Assembly: GCA_947247005.1 (NCBI GenBank)
Contig: OX365944.1
Coordinates: 26,449,501-26,513,500 of the forward strand
DNA length: 64,000 nucleotides
From: Spisula solida
Taxonomy: Eukaryota; Mollusca; Bivalvia; Venerida; Mactridae
Direction of reading: 5' to 3'
The position numbers were made by a program, and so were the translations under genes. This document shows positions 46,109 to 57,584 of the stretch, one piece after another. The notes under the pieces are model-generated. The model saw nothing but the letters and a program-made list of their open reading frames with translations, did not search any database and had not been told where the DNA came from. Position 1 is the stretch's first letter; every line of letters starts with the position of its first letter.

Positions 46109-46279
46109 TTTCACAGTCAGTGGATGAAGTTGAGTTGACATTTCTTGTACTGGTTGGTTGTGGAATAGAAGGACATAATCTACAATCAGTCTGAGACTCT
46201 AATGGCTGATAGGATCCAAGAGGACAAGATTCACATTCAGTTTCAGCTGCATTTCGCTTTGTTCCAGGAGGACACTTCC
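46109..46279 (-). CDS. Exon: GCC2/GCC3 module 8
   Basis: A 171-nt phase 1-1 exon: KCPPGTKRNAAETEC, ESCPLGSYQPLESQTDC, RLCPSIPQPTSTRN, DCE. One sequon (NST). A minisatellite ends about 50 bases beyond the donor, and one long ORF runs through exon and repeat by chance. Confidence 0.87.
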
Positions 46280-46955
46280 CTGAAAAATACCAAAAATACA
46301 TATCAGAGGGTCGACTGTAAGGTTTGTGGACGAGCCAACAAAATATAAACTACAACTTTAAAGCTGTAAAACATCACTATATAAGGTATAATATTGCTAA
46401 TTGGTGTTCCATACTGTTAAATCACATATTACATTGATTTTTGTGGGTATTAAATATGATCGTAGATTTTTATAAAAATGCATTTTCGTGGGGTCGTAAA
46501 TTCATGGATTACAAAACATGGAAGGGTAAACATATTTCCAGTATTTCTGAGGTTGATAAATCTTAAATCTGAAAAATATAAATGCTTTTATAAAGTTGTA
46601 ACTTGTATCAGCTATAAAATAAACTAGATAATATAAACAAAGTAATGGTGTTTCACTCTTTAATTACAAAGGTCCAAAACTCCCTAAAAATTGATCCGAC
46701 CAATGTGTGCCAAGGATATGCTCAACAAGACTTGGTACTGATAAGTCATGTAAAATTTCATTGCAATCCGACCAATGGTTGCAGAGAAATAGCGCGGACA
46801 AAATTACGGACAAACCGACCAACAGACCAATCAACCAACCTCAAGCATGAGTTCAATATAGCCCCCATATACTATGTATCACGAGGTATAATGAAATGAA
46901 CTATGTTTTTAAAAAGTATAAAAGGGAGATTATTCAAATAAGTCCCAGCACTTAC
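46280..46955. other. Intron with dispersed repeats
   Basis: 46440-46520 resembles the interior of the 2079 MITE (GCATTTTCGTGGGGTCGTAA). 46640-46880 is a dispersed repeat with ATCCGACCAATG twice. No gene. Confidence 0.5.
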
Positions 46956-47123
46956 TAATACTACAATCGTTAGCATCATCTGATCCATCACTTGGTGTGG
47001 TATACATTGAGTTACAGTCAACACACATGTCAAACACTCCATCATCATTATCCTTATAGCTTCCAGTCGCACATCGTACACATATACCAACATTATTCTT
47101 CTCCTGACCAGACGGACAATATC
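46956..47123 (-). CDS. Exon: GCC2/GCC3 module 7
   Basis: A 168-nt phase 1-1 exon: YCPSGQEKNNVGIC, VRCATGSYKDNDDG, MCVDCNSMYTTPSDGS, DCSI. DN-rich long type. Acceptor ATTTAG, donor GTAAGT. Confidence 0.87.
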
Positions 47124-47214
47124 CTAAATGGAAACAAGAACACATTACTTTAACTGGTAAATCTCTAGCATACAAAATCAAATTAAAGTACCGGTATTAA
47201 ACTAATACGTCCAG

Positions 47215-47667
47215 TAGGGCTGCTTATCAGTTAAAATGATTGATACGATATTTGTATTGATACAAAATGATCGATATTCGATCTATCATATGATATATTA
47301 TTTTGGCAAGAAAACATCTAAATACTGTATAGATGCACGTGCATACTTACAAAATGTAGGGGTTTAACACAATTAAGCCAGGCCTGAGATGTGACAAACA
47401 ACCTATTTGTATATTTTTTAAATTGCGCAAGTGGTTTACATAGCAGATTCTTGTTTGAAAATTAGATTCACTCGGACATAAACTACTTCGACGACCTGAC
47501 CATTTTGAGACGAAACAAATAGACGACGGAAAACTTGATTGAAAATGGGTATTTTATTGATTTACATGTATATTTTTGTTGATCGATTTTTTGACCGATA
47601 CGGGCATGTTCGATCGAACGCAAAATACCGGTATTCGATTTATATCGGAAACCGATACGCAGCCCTA
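47215..47667. mobile_element. 453-bp hAT-like MITE with exact 8-bp duplication
   Basis: Ends TAGGGCTGC and GCAGCCCTA with ACGTCCAG on both sides (47207-47214, 47668-47675). The interior is rich in CGATA motifs, as in the element at 9486. The two may be relatives. No transposase. Confidence 0.85.
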
Positions 47668-47675
47668 ACGTCCAG

Positions 47676-48228
47676 AACCTTGAATGTAATATATTCAATT
47701 GCTTAAAGGTAGATCAGTGTCAGGTCATTATATCTAACTACACTATATATTTATGTATGCAAAATTCAGAAAATACCAGAACCTATTTGTGGCAGAAAAA
47801 TGTCAAGGCTCTATACTTCAAAGTTAACAATGTAGAATTATTGCCGACTTGTGAATTTACCTAATCTGCAAACATTTCTTCTGAACATAAATTTTGATCT
47901 AAAGAGAAGAAACGGATATAATAAATTGTTAGCCTAACATTTCCACACACTAAGCCTACAATATATGCACTGGGTACAGAACCGACTATCAAATATTGCT
48001 TTCAGGCTTACTCGCTAGAACTGGTACACAAACTAGGAATTGTATAGTAGTTCAAAATCTGAAGGTTCTGGCATACATACCTCACTGATATCGGACATAT
48101 TAACCCTTTACTTTATAGCCTTTGGATAAAAATAATCACATGGTTGCAGATATATCTAAGAATACAGGGTTAGGGATATGATTATTACTTTCATTGTAAA
48201 GTGTTAAAGCAATATTGTCTATACTAAC
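47676..48228. other. Intron without recognised gene
   Basis: AT-rich; nothing seen. Confidence 0.45.
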
Positions 48229-48390
48229 TCTCGCACTGGGCTGATGAGTTAGAGGCTTCTTGTCTTGTATACTCGTCAGTACCACAATCATTGCATCCAG
48301 TTCTATATGGAATATCTTGGTAAGTTCCAAAAGGACAAGCCAAGCAGTCAGTATTTAAGAAATTTGGGTAATACCCTACATCACACTTGT
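48229..48390 (-). CDS. Exon: GCC2/GCC3 module 6
   Basis: A 162-nt phase 1-1 exon: KCDVGYYPNFLNTDC, LACPFGTYQDIPYRTGC, NDCGTDEYTRQ, QCE. One sequon (NSS). The donor is GTTAGT rather than GTAAGT; the choice is supported by the phase and by the conserved final cysteine just before it. Confidence 0.83.
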
Positions 48391-48712
48391 CTGAAAATAC
48401 AGAATTACATTTAAACAAATGACTTTACATCAGCAAGTAGACCTAAAACAGAACATCTTCAACAATGAAACAGTTATTTAGACAAACTTTAAGAGAGAAA
48501 ATCTAGAAATTAACATAGCATTATGTCTGAGACATATATTTAACCTGTCTGCATAAAGATTACACATTCGAAAAAAGTAAGCTTAAAATTGGATAACCAA
48601 CTCAATACTATAAAAATATAATCATTACTGGCGAACCTATTGTTAGTAACATTGAAGCCTTAATTGAATTATAGAATAAACAAGACTGCATTCAATAAAC
48701 GCTTATGCGCCC

Positions 48713-49116
48713 ATGAAAGCCTTGTCCATAAATACTATCAATAAGGGGCCATAATTCTGTTAAAATGTTGGATAGTGTTACATGTTTTTGACAATGTAAG
48801 GGGAGCATAATGGTAAACAAGTATGCCAAGTTTGAGCGTTGATGGACTTGATATAAGACTAAATGGTCAATTTGGGTTAAAAATTTGGCCCTTCAATAAG
48901 TCCAAGTCCAAAGTTAGATCAATGTGAAGGTCAAAGTAAGGTCAGGTGATATAGGCGTGTGGAGAGTATTCAAATACAACAGCCATGCAAGTATGAAAGC
49001 ATTGTAGCAAGCCATATTTATGTAAGGCCAAACGGTCAATTTGGGTTAACCAGGGACGGACAGGTCAATTAATATTTATTATTATGCCTCCCAATCTATT
49101 GATACAGGGGGCATAA
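48713..49116. mobile_element. Dispersed repeat with TTATGCGCCC / GGGGGCATAA ends
   Basis: Short inverted ends enclose about 400 bp that repeat GGTCAATTTGGGTTAA twice and contain GGACGGACAGG near the end. No protein. No target duplication resolved. Confidence 0.5.
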
Positions 49117-49352
49117 AAATAAGTTAATTGCAGTGCAAGACTTTATTTCTATTTGTAACATAAACCTGAATTTAATTGCATTGAAAACCTTAATATATTG
49201 AATTCTAACATACACCTAAATATAATAGTAAAATAAACTAAATTTAATTTACAATTTTATCACGTTACAATTTTACCATTCTATAATTTTACAATTATAG
49301 TACTATTAACAATAATAAAATTTTATTATTACAATTTTAAAATAATACTTAC

Positions 49353-49520
49353 ATATTGAGCAATCTGTTAGAGAATCCGAGCCTGGAAATGGTGTTATAT
49401 AGTTGCCAGGACACGTTGTGCAAAATGATTGCGGATCATCATCATTATCCTTGTATGTTCCTAACGGGCAAATCACACAGTTACCAACTGATTGCACTTC
49501 AAACCCAGGAGGACAGTAAT
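49353..49520 (-). CDS. Exon: GCC2/GCC3 module 5
   Basis: A 168-nt phase 1-1 exon: YCPPGFEVQSVGNC, VICPLGTYKDNDDD, SFCTTCPGNYITPFPGS, DCSI. It belongs to the longer module type with a DN-rich insert after the second cysteine pair, as do modules 7, 9 and 13. Confidence 0.87.
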
Positions 49521-50328
49521 CTGTAATGTAATAAGGGAATGTTAAAGCATATTATTTATCCTACCATTAGGCCTTTAATATGCCAAAATTGACCCGTCTT
49601 GTAAATTTTAGCTTTATTATGCCATGTGAGCTTTATTAGGTGGTCACATGACATGGGACTGTGACTTTCAAACCTCAAGTTCAACCAAGTCATTCAGTCC
49701 TGAAGGTAGATCTTACTTAGTTATTGGAGCCGAGCCTCATATATTTGAATCCTAAGCACGTCACAGACCTGTTTTATTCTATTTGTCCAGTCACTAAAAT
49801 TGATTGTTTAGGGGAACATAGTCGTATTGTTACTTAAAAAACCACCAGGAAATGCCACATACAAAGTGATGTCATGTATGTTTTAATTTCTAGAATACTA
49901 TTAATACATTTCGGAGAGGTAAGATGTTGAAACACAAAATGCATTCATATGCAATGAAGGTTAGTTAAAATTGTTGAATTGTGTTTATTGATTATATTTG
50001 AAAGGATGCACGTTAGTGAATTCACGTTCAGATTTACAGATTCGCCTTTTTAATATGGAACTAAATTGGATTAGGAGTCCTCGAAATGCCAAAGTTTTGT
50101 TATCATCGCATGGGTGCCACACCGTTTTGTGTTCGTATTTTAAAGGTTTATAACCTTAATTTTTAATGAATCTTTTGAGTTTGAAAAGTGTTGCAGGATA
50201 AATAGAACACTAGGATTTGTGCCTTATATTACTTGAATTTATTAGGTGAGTTGGAGAAAGGTTTATAAGGCTCGCCAATAGCTTTTTTCTTCGAAAAGTC
50301 TAGCTATAAATGGTAGAATGGTTATTAC
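49521..50328. other. Intron without recognised gene
   Basis: AT-rich; nothing seen. Confidence 0.45.
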
Positions 50329-50496
50329 ATAGACAGTCTGCAAGGTCATCTTTGCCTGTATCATCAGTTCGCCAATGAGATTCATTTCCACATGATATAC
50401 ACTGTGTTTGCCATCTAACTGGTTGGTAGGTATTCTGTGGACAGGGGTAACAGGTGTTATCATCAACATCTCTGTAATTACCAGGTTGACACGCCA
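50329..50496 (-). CDS. Exon: GCC2/GCC3 module 4
   Basis: A 168-nt phase 1-1 exon: ACQPGNYRDVDDNTC, YPCPQNTYQPVRWQTQC, ISCGNES, ADCL. The second cysteine pair is followed by an acidic loop HWRTDDTGKDD not found in the other modules. One sequon (NES). The donor GTAATA is weaker than the rest. Confidence 0.85.
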
Positions 50497-50844
50497 CTGA
50501 AAGTACAACAAAACTTATTAAAATGTCCTATAGTTTAGAAAATAATTGCATAAATAGTCTTGGACAGGGAATAAACACCAATATTCCTCCTTTATGTGCA
50601 ATCCATACCATTAAATATTCAGGAATAAACAGGATGATCACAATTGGACCGTGTTCATCATATTTTTCACAGTCAGTCTATACAATCATGTACTATCTAT
50701 ACATTTTCACAAGCCCATGTGTCATTTCTTTATCTATTGAACGACTTTGAAGCCATGTACTGAGATAAGCATATCATGGTGCCAGCCATCAGTGAATGCC
50801 ATTCCAATATCATAGATATAACTTTCTAGGGATTAGAATAAAGC

Positions 50845-51440
50845 AACTAGAGCTATCACTGGAGTGATGAATCATACCCCCATAGCACTGCCTTGACACA
50901 AAAATATTATTGAAATTTATAACACATTTATAATAACAAAGGGTATAAAAAAAGTTACTTTTAACTTTTTAAAATCCAATAAAATATGACAAATTTACAG
51001 AGCGGACACAACCTGCATTACTATATAACCTTTGACCTCTTAGAGTGACCTTGACCTTTGAGCAAGGAACCTAGGTCTTGCGCATGGCTCACCTTCCTGA
51101 TGTGGTAAACATTTGTACCCAGTAATATAAATATCCAATATGAAATGACAGTTAAAAAGTGGACACGATTCACATGTATATTTGAGCCTTTAAACCTTTG
51201 ACCTCTCTAAGTGTTACCTTGACCTATGAGCTAGGAACTTGGGTCTTGCACATGACACACTGTCTTGAAATGGTGAAAATTTTAACCAAACAATTTTAAA
51301 ATCCAGTGAAAAACAATAAAATTACAGAGCAGAAACGACTATATAACCTTTGACCTTTAAGTATGACCTTGACCTATGAGCTAGGGGCCTGGGTCTGACC
51401 TTTGAGATATATAGGTAATTGTTTCACATGACACATTGCT
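50845..51440. repeat. Dispersed repeat with TGACCTTGACCT units
   Basis: About three units of roughly 165-180 bp, each with CCTTTGACCTCT..GTGACCTTGACCT and GGTCTTGCGCATG. AGGTCA-type half-sites are dense. No protein. Confidence 0.65.
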
Positions 51441-51525
51441 TGATAGCAGTGAACAAATTACCCCAAGACATGAATGTCAGAAGATTCTCATCCCTTTGGT
51501 TGTAATTAAGAAAAAATGTACATAC

Positions 51526-51687
51526 CTATGCTACAATTATCAGCTGATTTACTACCGTTCAAGGCAGTAATGTATCCAATACCACATGGTACACAAGCTG
51601 TTGTTAATGTGGCGTTCCTGTATTCCCCAATCGGACATTTTTCGCATGTACCAGAGCCGGTCAATTGTTCTCCATGGTCACAAGAGG
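51526..51687 (-). CDS. Exon: GCC2/GCC3 module 3
   Basis: A 162-nt phase 1-1 exon: SCDHGEQL, TCEKCPIGEYRNATLT, CVPCGIGYITALNGS, NCSI. It has three N-glycosylation sequons (NAT, NGS, NCS), the most of any module here, which supports an extracellular position. Donor GTATGT. Confidence 0.88.
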
Positions 51688-51894
51688 CTGAAAGTACGAC
51701 TTCCACATTTAAGAGAACAGAAACATGCACGTTTATTGAATATAGCAGGTACATAAGAACAAAATATTATAAATGTTTTCGAATATGGTTTAAAATAAAC
51801 AAAACACGATTGAAAATATCAAAATAAGGTTCAGCATCTCATACCAGCACACTAAGCATTGATGATGCACAATACATACATGGAATAGAACAGC

Positions 51895-52015
51895 TAATCA
51901 AAACAATCACAATGACCCTATTTATGGCCCTATATTACAAAAGGGCCACAATGACCCTATATATGGCCCTATATTACAAGAGGGCCACAATGACCCTATA
52001 TATGGCTATGTAGTA
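51895..52015. repeat. 46-bp tandem repeat, three copies
   Basis: CACAATGACCCTATATATGG with a following CCTATATTACAAGAGGGC unit, three times. It abuts a CAGTAAAACCTCGTTATCTC sequence at 52017, which looks like one end of a pogo-type element whose other end was not found. Confidence 0.7.
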
Positions 52016-52454
52016 CAGTAAAACCTCGTTATCTCAAGGACCTATCGGGACAAGCCAAATGCTCGAGTTAAGACAGGTGCTCGAAATATCCAAAGTCTAT
52101 GATGAATTGTTGTTATGACTAAGTGTTACTGTGTTTTTAATGAAAACACGTTAAATACATGTATTTGGTTGTAACTACGAATATTGTCATTGTTTATCAA
52201 GTCTATACGTAATTTAAATCGTGTGGACATTTGATGAATTCAACAAATTGCATATGAAAGTCGTAATGAATCCTTTTACAATAAATCTCAAACTCCATTT
52301 AACGGTTGAAATAAAAGTTTGCATCACCAAAAATATAACATTACCCAAGCGCACGATAGATGTGTAAACAAATACCCACGAACAAAAAACGCATGTGATA
52401 AAATAAAGCCCGGAAGCAAAGTCAATTCCAGCACAGGGATACGGCTCATTGAGT

Positions 52455-53260
52455 AAAACAAGAGGGCCCAAAGGGCCATAGGTCGCTCACCTGTCCTAGT
52501 AGTTCATGCACCCCTTATGGTAGTCTCTATTCTATGTACAAGGTTTTGATATTGTCTTATGCTTTATAATTTACATCACATTTAGACCCAATGACAAATT
52601 GAAGTGATTTGACATTGTGATCCAGTTTTTGACCCCGGATGACCCAATATCGAACTTGACCTAGATTTAGTTGAGATGATCATTGTGACCAAGTATCACA
52701 AAGATTAGGCTCAAATTGTGACCTCTAGTGACTACACAAGGTTTTTCTATGATTTGACCTTGTGACCTAGTTTTTGACCCCGGATGACCCAATATCGAAC
52801 TTGACCTAGATTTTGTTGAGATGATCATTGTGACCAAGTTTCATAAAGATTAGGCCAACATTGTGACCTCTAGTGGCTACACAAGGATTTTCTATGATTT
52901 GACCTTGTGACCTAGCTTTTGACCCTGGATGACCCAATATCGAACTTGACCTAGATTTTGTTGAGATAATCATTGTGACCAAGTTTCATAAAGATTAGGC
53001 CAAAATTGTGACCTCTAGTGACTACACAAGGTTTTTTTATGATTTGACCATGTGACCTAGTTTTTGACCAAGGATGACCCAATATCGAACTTGACCTAGA
53101 TTTTGTTGAGATGATCATTGTGACCCAGTTTCATAATGATTAAGCTAAAACTGTGACCTCTATTGTCTACACAAGTAATTGTGGACGGACGACGGACGGA
53201 CGACGGACGAAGAGTGATCACAAAAGCTCACTCTGTCACTTTGTGACAGGTGAGCTAAAA
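52455..53260. mobile_element. Dispersed repeat, second copy of the TGACCT family
   Basis: Same layout as 39900-40864: CGCTCACCTGTCC at the start, about three 180-bp units with TTGACCTTGTGACCTAG and TGACCCCGGATGACCCAA, then GGACGGACGACGG and CACTTTGTGACAGGTGAGCT at the end. Confidence 0.75.
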
Positions 53261-54234
53261 ACATGCACTATATTATCTATGGTAACTTATTTAGGGCATT
53301 ATGTTTAGCTGAATGAGTTATATTCCTGTGGTTTCCAGTTGAAACGTGCGCAACAATTTGGAGTCATCAAATGCGACGGTCTTTCGCCCAACTTCAAACG
53401 CACCGCACATCAAAGAAATTGCCTGTACAGTTGGGAGTAGTGTTACGTCAGAGTTCGATACCGTGGTATGAATTCGCCGATCAGCGCATAGTGTTGATTT
53501 AATTGACATTTAATTTTCTACTTTACAAATACGACAATTTTTTTATTCTTCAGGGTTGTTTGATAAGAATTGGATTTAATCACAGACTTGATTTACTTCA
53601 TTTATTCAGCATCGGACACGTGAAATTGTACTGTACGTAAGCCTACATTCGCAGGTTTTCATAAAATACGGAATAGGAAAAAAGTTTGAAATGATTTTTA
53701 CTTGCAGTTTTATAACGTACGGTGCCTAAATATTTAAGATTCTACATGTACGATGGTTTATCTTACGATAATTAAAAGTCTATGCGAGTCAGTACGTCCG
53801 AAGCAATGATGTTGCATTTAATAATTCTAGTTCTCATATGTGTAAAAGTTTCCAGTTGTTGCCTATTGAACTTGTTCTGAAATGTGTGTTGTTTTAATTA
53901 CCCTCATTAATTTAATGTCTTCTACTTCGTGTTTAATGTATCGAATCGACAATACAGAAATCAAATTAAGTGTTAGGGATTACGTTAGGGATTACGCTAT
54001 TGCCATAAAATGTGATTATCACGATGTGTGAAAAATACGGACCGTAACAAAATTAAGTATGACAATTTTCTGAGGTGTGAACTTTTGCTCGGATGATTTC
54101 CTCGAGATAAAGTAATTAATTATTGTTGAAAATTGTTGAATGGACCAACACGTGCGCTTGAATTAGAACGAATGCTCGTAATAACTTTACTCGAATAAGA
54201 GGGATAAATTAATGTACAATAAAGAGCAAATTCT
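53261..54234. other. Intron without recognised gene
   Basis: AT-rich; a short GGGATTACG direct repeat near 53975. Nothing coding. Confidence 0.45.
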
Positions 54235-54865
54235 CCACTACTTCACTATTCATCTAATATATCTACACTACTCATCTTATATATCTACACTACTCATCTA
54301 ATATATCTACACTACTCATCTAATATATCTACACTACTCATCTTATATATCTACACTACTCATCTAATATATCTACACTACTCATCTAATATATCTACAC
54401 TACTCATCTAATATATCTACACTACTCATCTTATATATCTACACTACTCATCCAATATATCTACACTACTTCACTATTCATCTAATATATCTACCCTACT
54501 CATCTAATATATCTACACTACTCATCCAATATATCTACACTACTCATCTAATATATCTACACTACTCATCTTATATATCTACACTACTCATCTAATATAT
54601 CTACACTACTCATCTAATATATCTACACTACTCATCTTATATATCTACACTACTCATCTAATATATCTACACTACTCATCTAATATATCTACACTACTCA
54701 TCTAATATATCTACACTACTCATCTTATATATCTACACTACTCATCCAATATATCTACACTACTTCACTATTCATCTAATATATCTACCCTACTCATCTA
54801 ATATATCTACACTACTCATCCAATATATCTACACTACTCATCTAATATATCTGCACTACTCATAT
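54235..54865. repeat. Minisatellite, 20-bp unit with higher-order copies
   Basis: About 30 copies of ATATCTACACTACTCATCTA. A marker variant (CTTCACTATTCATCTAAT) recurs at 54241, 54469 and 54763, so blocks of 228 and 294 bp were copied as a whole. Confidence 0.93.
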
Positions 54866-54903
54866 TGAGCAAAATATTGAATGATTTTACAAAGTGAGTT
54901 TAC

Positions 54904-55065
54904 CTGTACACTGTGTGGAAGAGGTGGAACCAGGACCTTGGGTTGTAAAATCAGCCTCACAGAATTTACAAGAGAATTGTCCTGCTTCATCTTGATAATG
55001 TCCTATAGGACACAGCTCACAACCATTGGTATCCGAGTCAAAATACTGACCAGGATCACAAGATG
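54904..55065 (-). CDS. Exon: GCC2/GCC3 module 2
   Basis: A 162-nt phase 1-1 exon encodes SCDPGQYF, GCELCPIGHYQ, SCKFCEADFTT and QCT. All six cysteines are in register. The 20-bp ATATCTACACTACTCATCTA array ends about 40 bases inside the intron beyond its donor. Confidence 0.88.
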
Positions 55066-55446
55066 CTGTAATCAGATATTTAAACATGTACAACTTATTT
55101 CTGGTTAAATGAAGTTGATGATGCCATACATACATGTATAAAATTATGCAATATGTTTTATAGCACCTAGTTGAAAGACATTTTAAGACCAAGGCTTATA
55201 ACTCAATGTCAAATCTGTTCAGGTAGGCAAACAATTAAAAGTTGACCATGTTTTAATCATTGTGATAATTAATTAAGTAAGTATCTATAGGCCAGAGGCC
55301 AATCAGATATATACATGTTACTACAAAACATATAGCAAATATGACAATGGCAAGCAGAAATGTTCATACGAAAATATAACTAAAACAAAACAAAGGGAGA
55401 CAATAGAGAAAAACTAGCTGTGAACAAATGATAGGCAGATACTTAC

Positions 55447-55617
55447 TCTTACAACTAGATCCCTGATCATTTCCTGTCATCTCTGTGGTGGTACCATCAG
55501 GACAATCTATACATGACTCTTGTCCAGGTAGATTCTGGTAGCTTCCAAGCGGACAATCCTCACAAAATGCTACATTATCAGATCCAACCTTATAGAAGTT
55601 ACCAGCACCACATGTAA
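55447..55617 (-). CDS. Exon: GCC2/GCC3 module 1
   Basis: A 171-nt phase 1-1 exon. Six cysteines: TCGAGNFY, FCEDCPLGSYQ, SCIDCPDGTTTEMTG, SSCK. The pattern C-x-x-G-x-[FY], then C-x-x-C-P-x-G-x-Y, then C-x-x-C-P, then a final C is that of GCC2/GCC3 (ephrin-receptor-like) repeats. Acceptor TGTTACAG, donor GTAAGT. Confidence 0.88.
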
Positions 55618-56439
55618 CTGTAACAAGACATGTTTGTAAAACATAAATGCCTAAATGCCAGCCAATAATCAGCAATGCTAATCTTAACCCACTAACCTTC
55701 TGAATAAACAGATATCAAAATAAAAAAGAGTAACCTATGATATTTAACAATTGTACATACGAGGCGGTGTTCGATATGTATGTCCTTCGGATCACGAGTA
55801 AGAAAATTTGTTGATATCTTTAAATCTTTTTACATTTCTGGAATCATTAAGATTTTCGCAATATTCTGTGACAAAAATCAATAAAATTTAATTGATATTA
55901 TACATGGATGTAAGTGGTAGACCATTAACATTGATTTCTGGGAAGAATTTGCGATCAAAATACAATTGATATGAAGTTATTGGTGCGTGAACCAACAAGC
56001 ATCATTTGGTATAAATAAGAGTGATCTCCCTTATTTTTTACCCTCTTACTCGTCGACAACAAATAATTTCAGTTTGATATAAAGTCCTGATGGAAACTTT
56101 AGGATTCAGTTATCGTATTGTATGTTGTAGTTTAACAAATACTGAAATTTACTTTTCTAAACAACTACAGCAAAGATAACACAAAGTTTGCTTAAAACCT
56201 TTAGACAGTAATCATAGAATCCTTCTAAATTATTATTGTCATAGAAAAATGCAGCAGACTCTTATGTCCTATCATATATACCTATCATTGTATGCTATAC
56301 ATATGTATGTGAGACCATCCTTTCTATAAAACTTTGTTACTAATATATATATACTCTGTACAGCACTTCCGGAACAATAAAGCAGCCATTACCACTCTAT
56401 ATGTGTTTCTTATTAAATCCATAAAATACAAACAAGGGA
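55618..56439. other. Intron without recognised gene
   Basis: AT-rich; nothing structured seen. Confidence 0.45.
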
Positions 56440-56645
56440 CAAATCACATATAAGGACAATACACCCCTCGTATAGCAGTTTACAGCAACACATCACATAC
56501 AAGGACAATACACCCCTCGTATAGCAGTTTACAGCAACATATCACATACAAGGACAATACACCCCTCGTATAGCAGTTTACAGCAACACATCACATACAA
56601 GGACAATACACCCCTCGTATAGCAGTTTACAGCAACATATCACAA
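56440..56645. repeat. Tandem repeat, about 58-bp unit
   Basis: Nearly four copies containing AAGGACAATACACCCCTCGT and ATAGCAGTTTACAGCAAC. Copies are almost identical, so recent. Confidence 0.85.
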
Positions 56646-56826
56646 CCTAACAATACATCAATTAAGAGGCACCAATTTCATTTGGTAAATAAATCACATT
56701 GACGCTCATGCAAATATATTAGATCAAAATACATTAATATCAAACTGTAAGTGAAATATCTATGAAAACATGATAATAGGTTTTGAAATTAAAATAATGA
56801 TAAGAATATGTAGACATATCACTCAC

Positions 56827-56923
56827 CACATGAGTCATCGAGCAGTACTTGAGGGGCTGTACAAACTGAAGTAACCTCAATATAAAAGTGATCACGTTCC
56901 ATCACTCCAGACGGAATTGAATC
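56827..56923 (-). CDS. Exon: short exon before the GCC2/GCC3 run
   Basis: A 97-nt exon, phase 0 in and phase 1 out, with acceptor CTTTAG and donor GTGAGT. It encodes DSIPSGVMERDHFYIEVTSV followed by CTAPQ and DDSC. It closes the unassigned region and supplies the first codon base of the first GCC2/GCC3 module. The reading continues in frame on both sides, which is the main support. Confidence 0.75.
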
Positions 56924-57466
56924 CTAAAGTAAATAAAGAAAAACTGTAAAACACTTCTTATTTAATAAAACTTTATTTTGCAAAATTTGGCAACACAATT
57001 ATATTTTGCATTTTTATGAATTTGGCGTCGGAGATTTTAGTTTATGTTTCATGTTATGACAGTAAATTCGCGCAAATTATTGATTTCGCGAAAAAATCTA
57101 TTCTAGAACAACAGCAATAATAATAGAAAGTTTTCGTACACAAAAATATACATCTCAGACAAGATTCAACCCCACCTAAAAATCCTGACAATATGCACAA
57201 CTAGCATATTGTGCAGTTTCAATGAAATCGGACCAATGGTTGGAAGATTTTGTGTTTAAGTTATGGTCCTTTGTGGGAGACATACATTTTTGTGACAAAA
57301 CCCTTCTACTTAACTGGTAATTAAACTTGTAAAACAAAGCAGCAACTATATGCTGCCCCAAAAAAGATATTTTGTAAAATAAAATAAAATTGCCATTGCT
57401 CAACAAACAAAACGATGTATGGAGAGCTTTATATCATGTAAACAAGTAAAAGTTGTATGAACTTAC
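56924..57466. other. Intron with a dispersed-repeat fragment
   Basis: 57170-57295 holds ATCGGACCAATGGTTGG and GGTCCTTTGTGGGAGACATA, the latter echoed in complement near 31245 inside the giant element. No gene. Confidence 0.45.
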
Positions 57467-57545
57467 AAAGTCAAGCATTCCCGCACCAAGTGCAAAGTAT
57501 CTTAAAAACTCTTCCAGAGTAACACTTTCACCATTCAGCATTGTG
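57467..57545 (-). CDS. Exon: short linker, unassigned region
   Basis: A 79-nt exon has phase 2 in and phase 0 out, with an acceptor TTTTAG and donor GTAAGT. It encodes TMLNGESVTLEEFLRYFALG and a few more residues, with no cysteine. Predicted amphipathic helix LEEFLRYFALGAG. The 26-28 bp minisatellite starts about 40 bases upstream of its acceptor. Confidence 0.7.
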
Positions 57546-57584
57546 CTAAAATTAAAACAAGAGTAAAATACTTGATTACTAATG

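Noticed and set aside
45278..46301. 267-codon plus ORF and 179-codon minus ORF
   Set aside because: Minisatellite; only the first part of the minus ORF (exon 46109-46279) is real.
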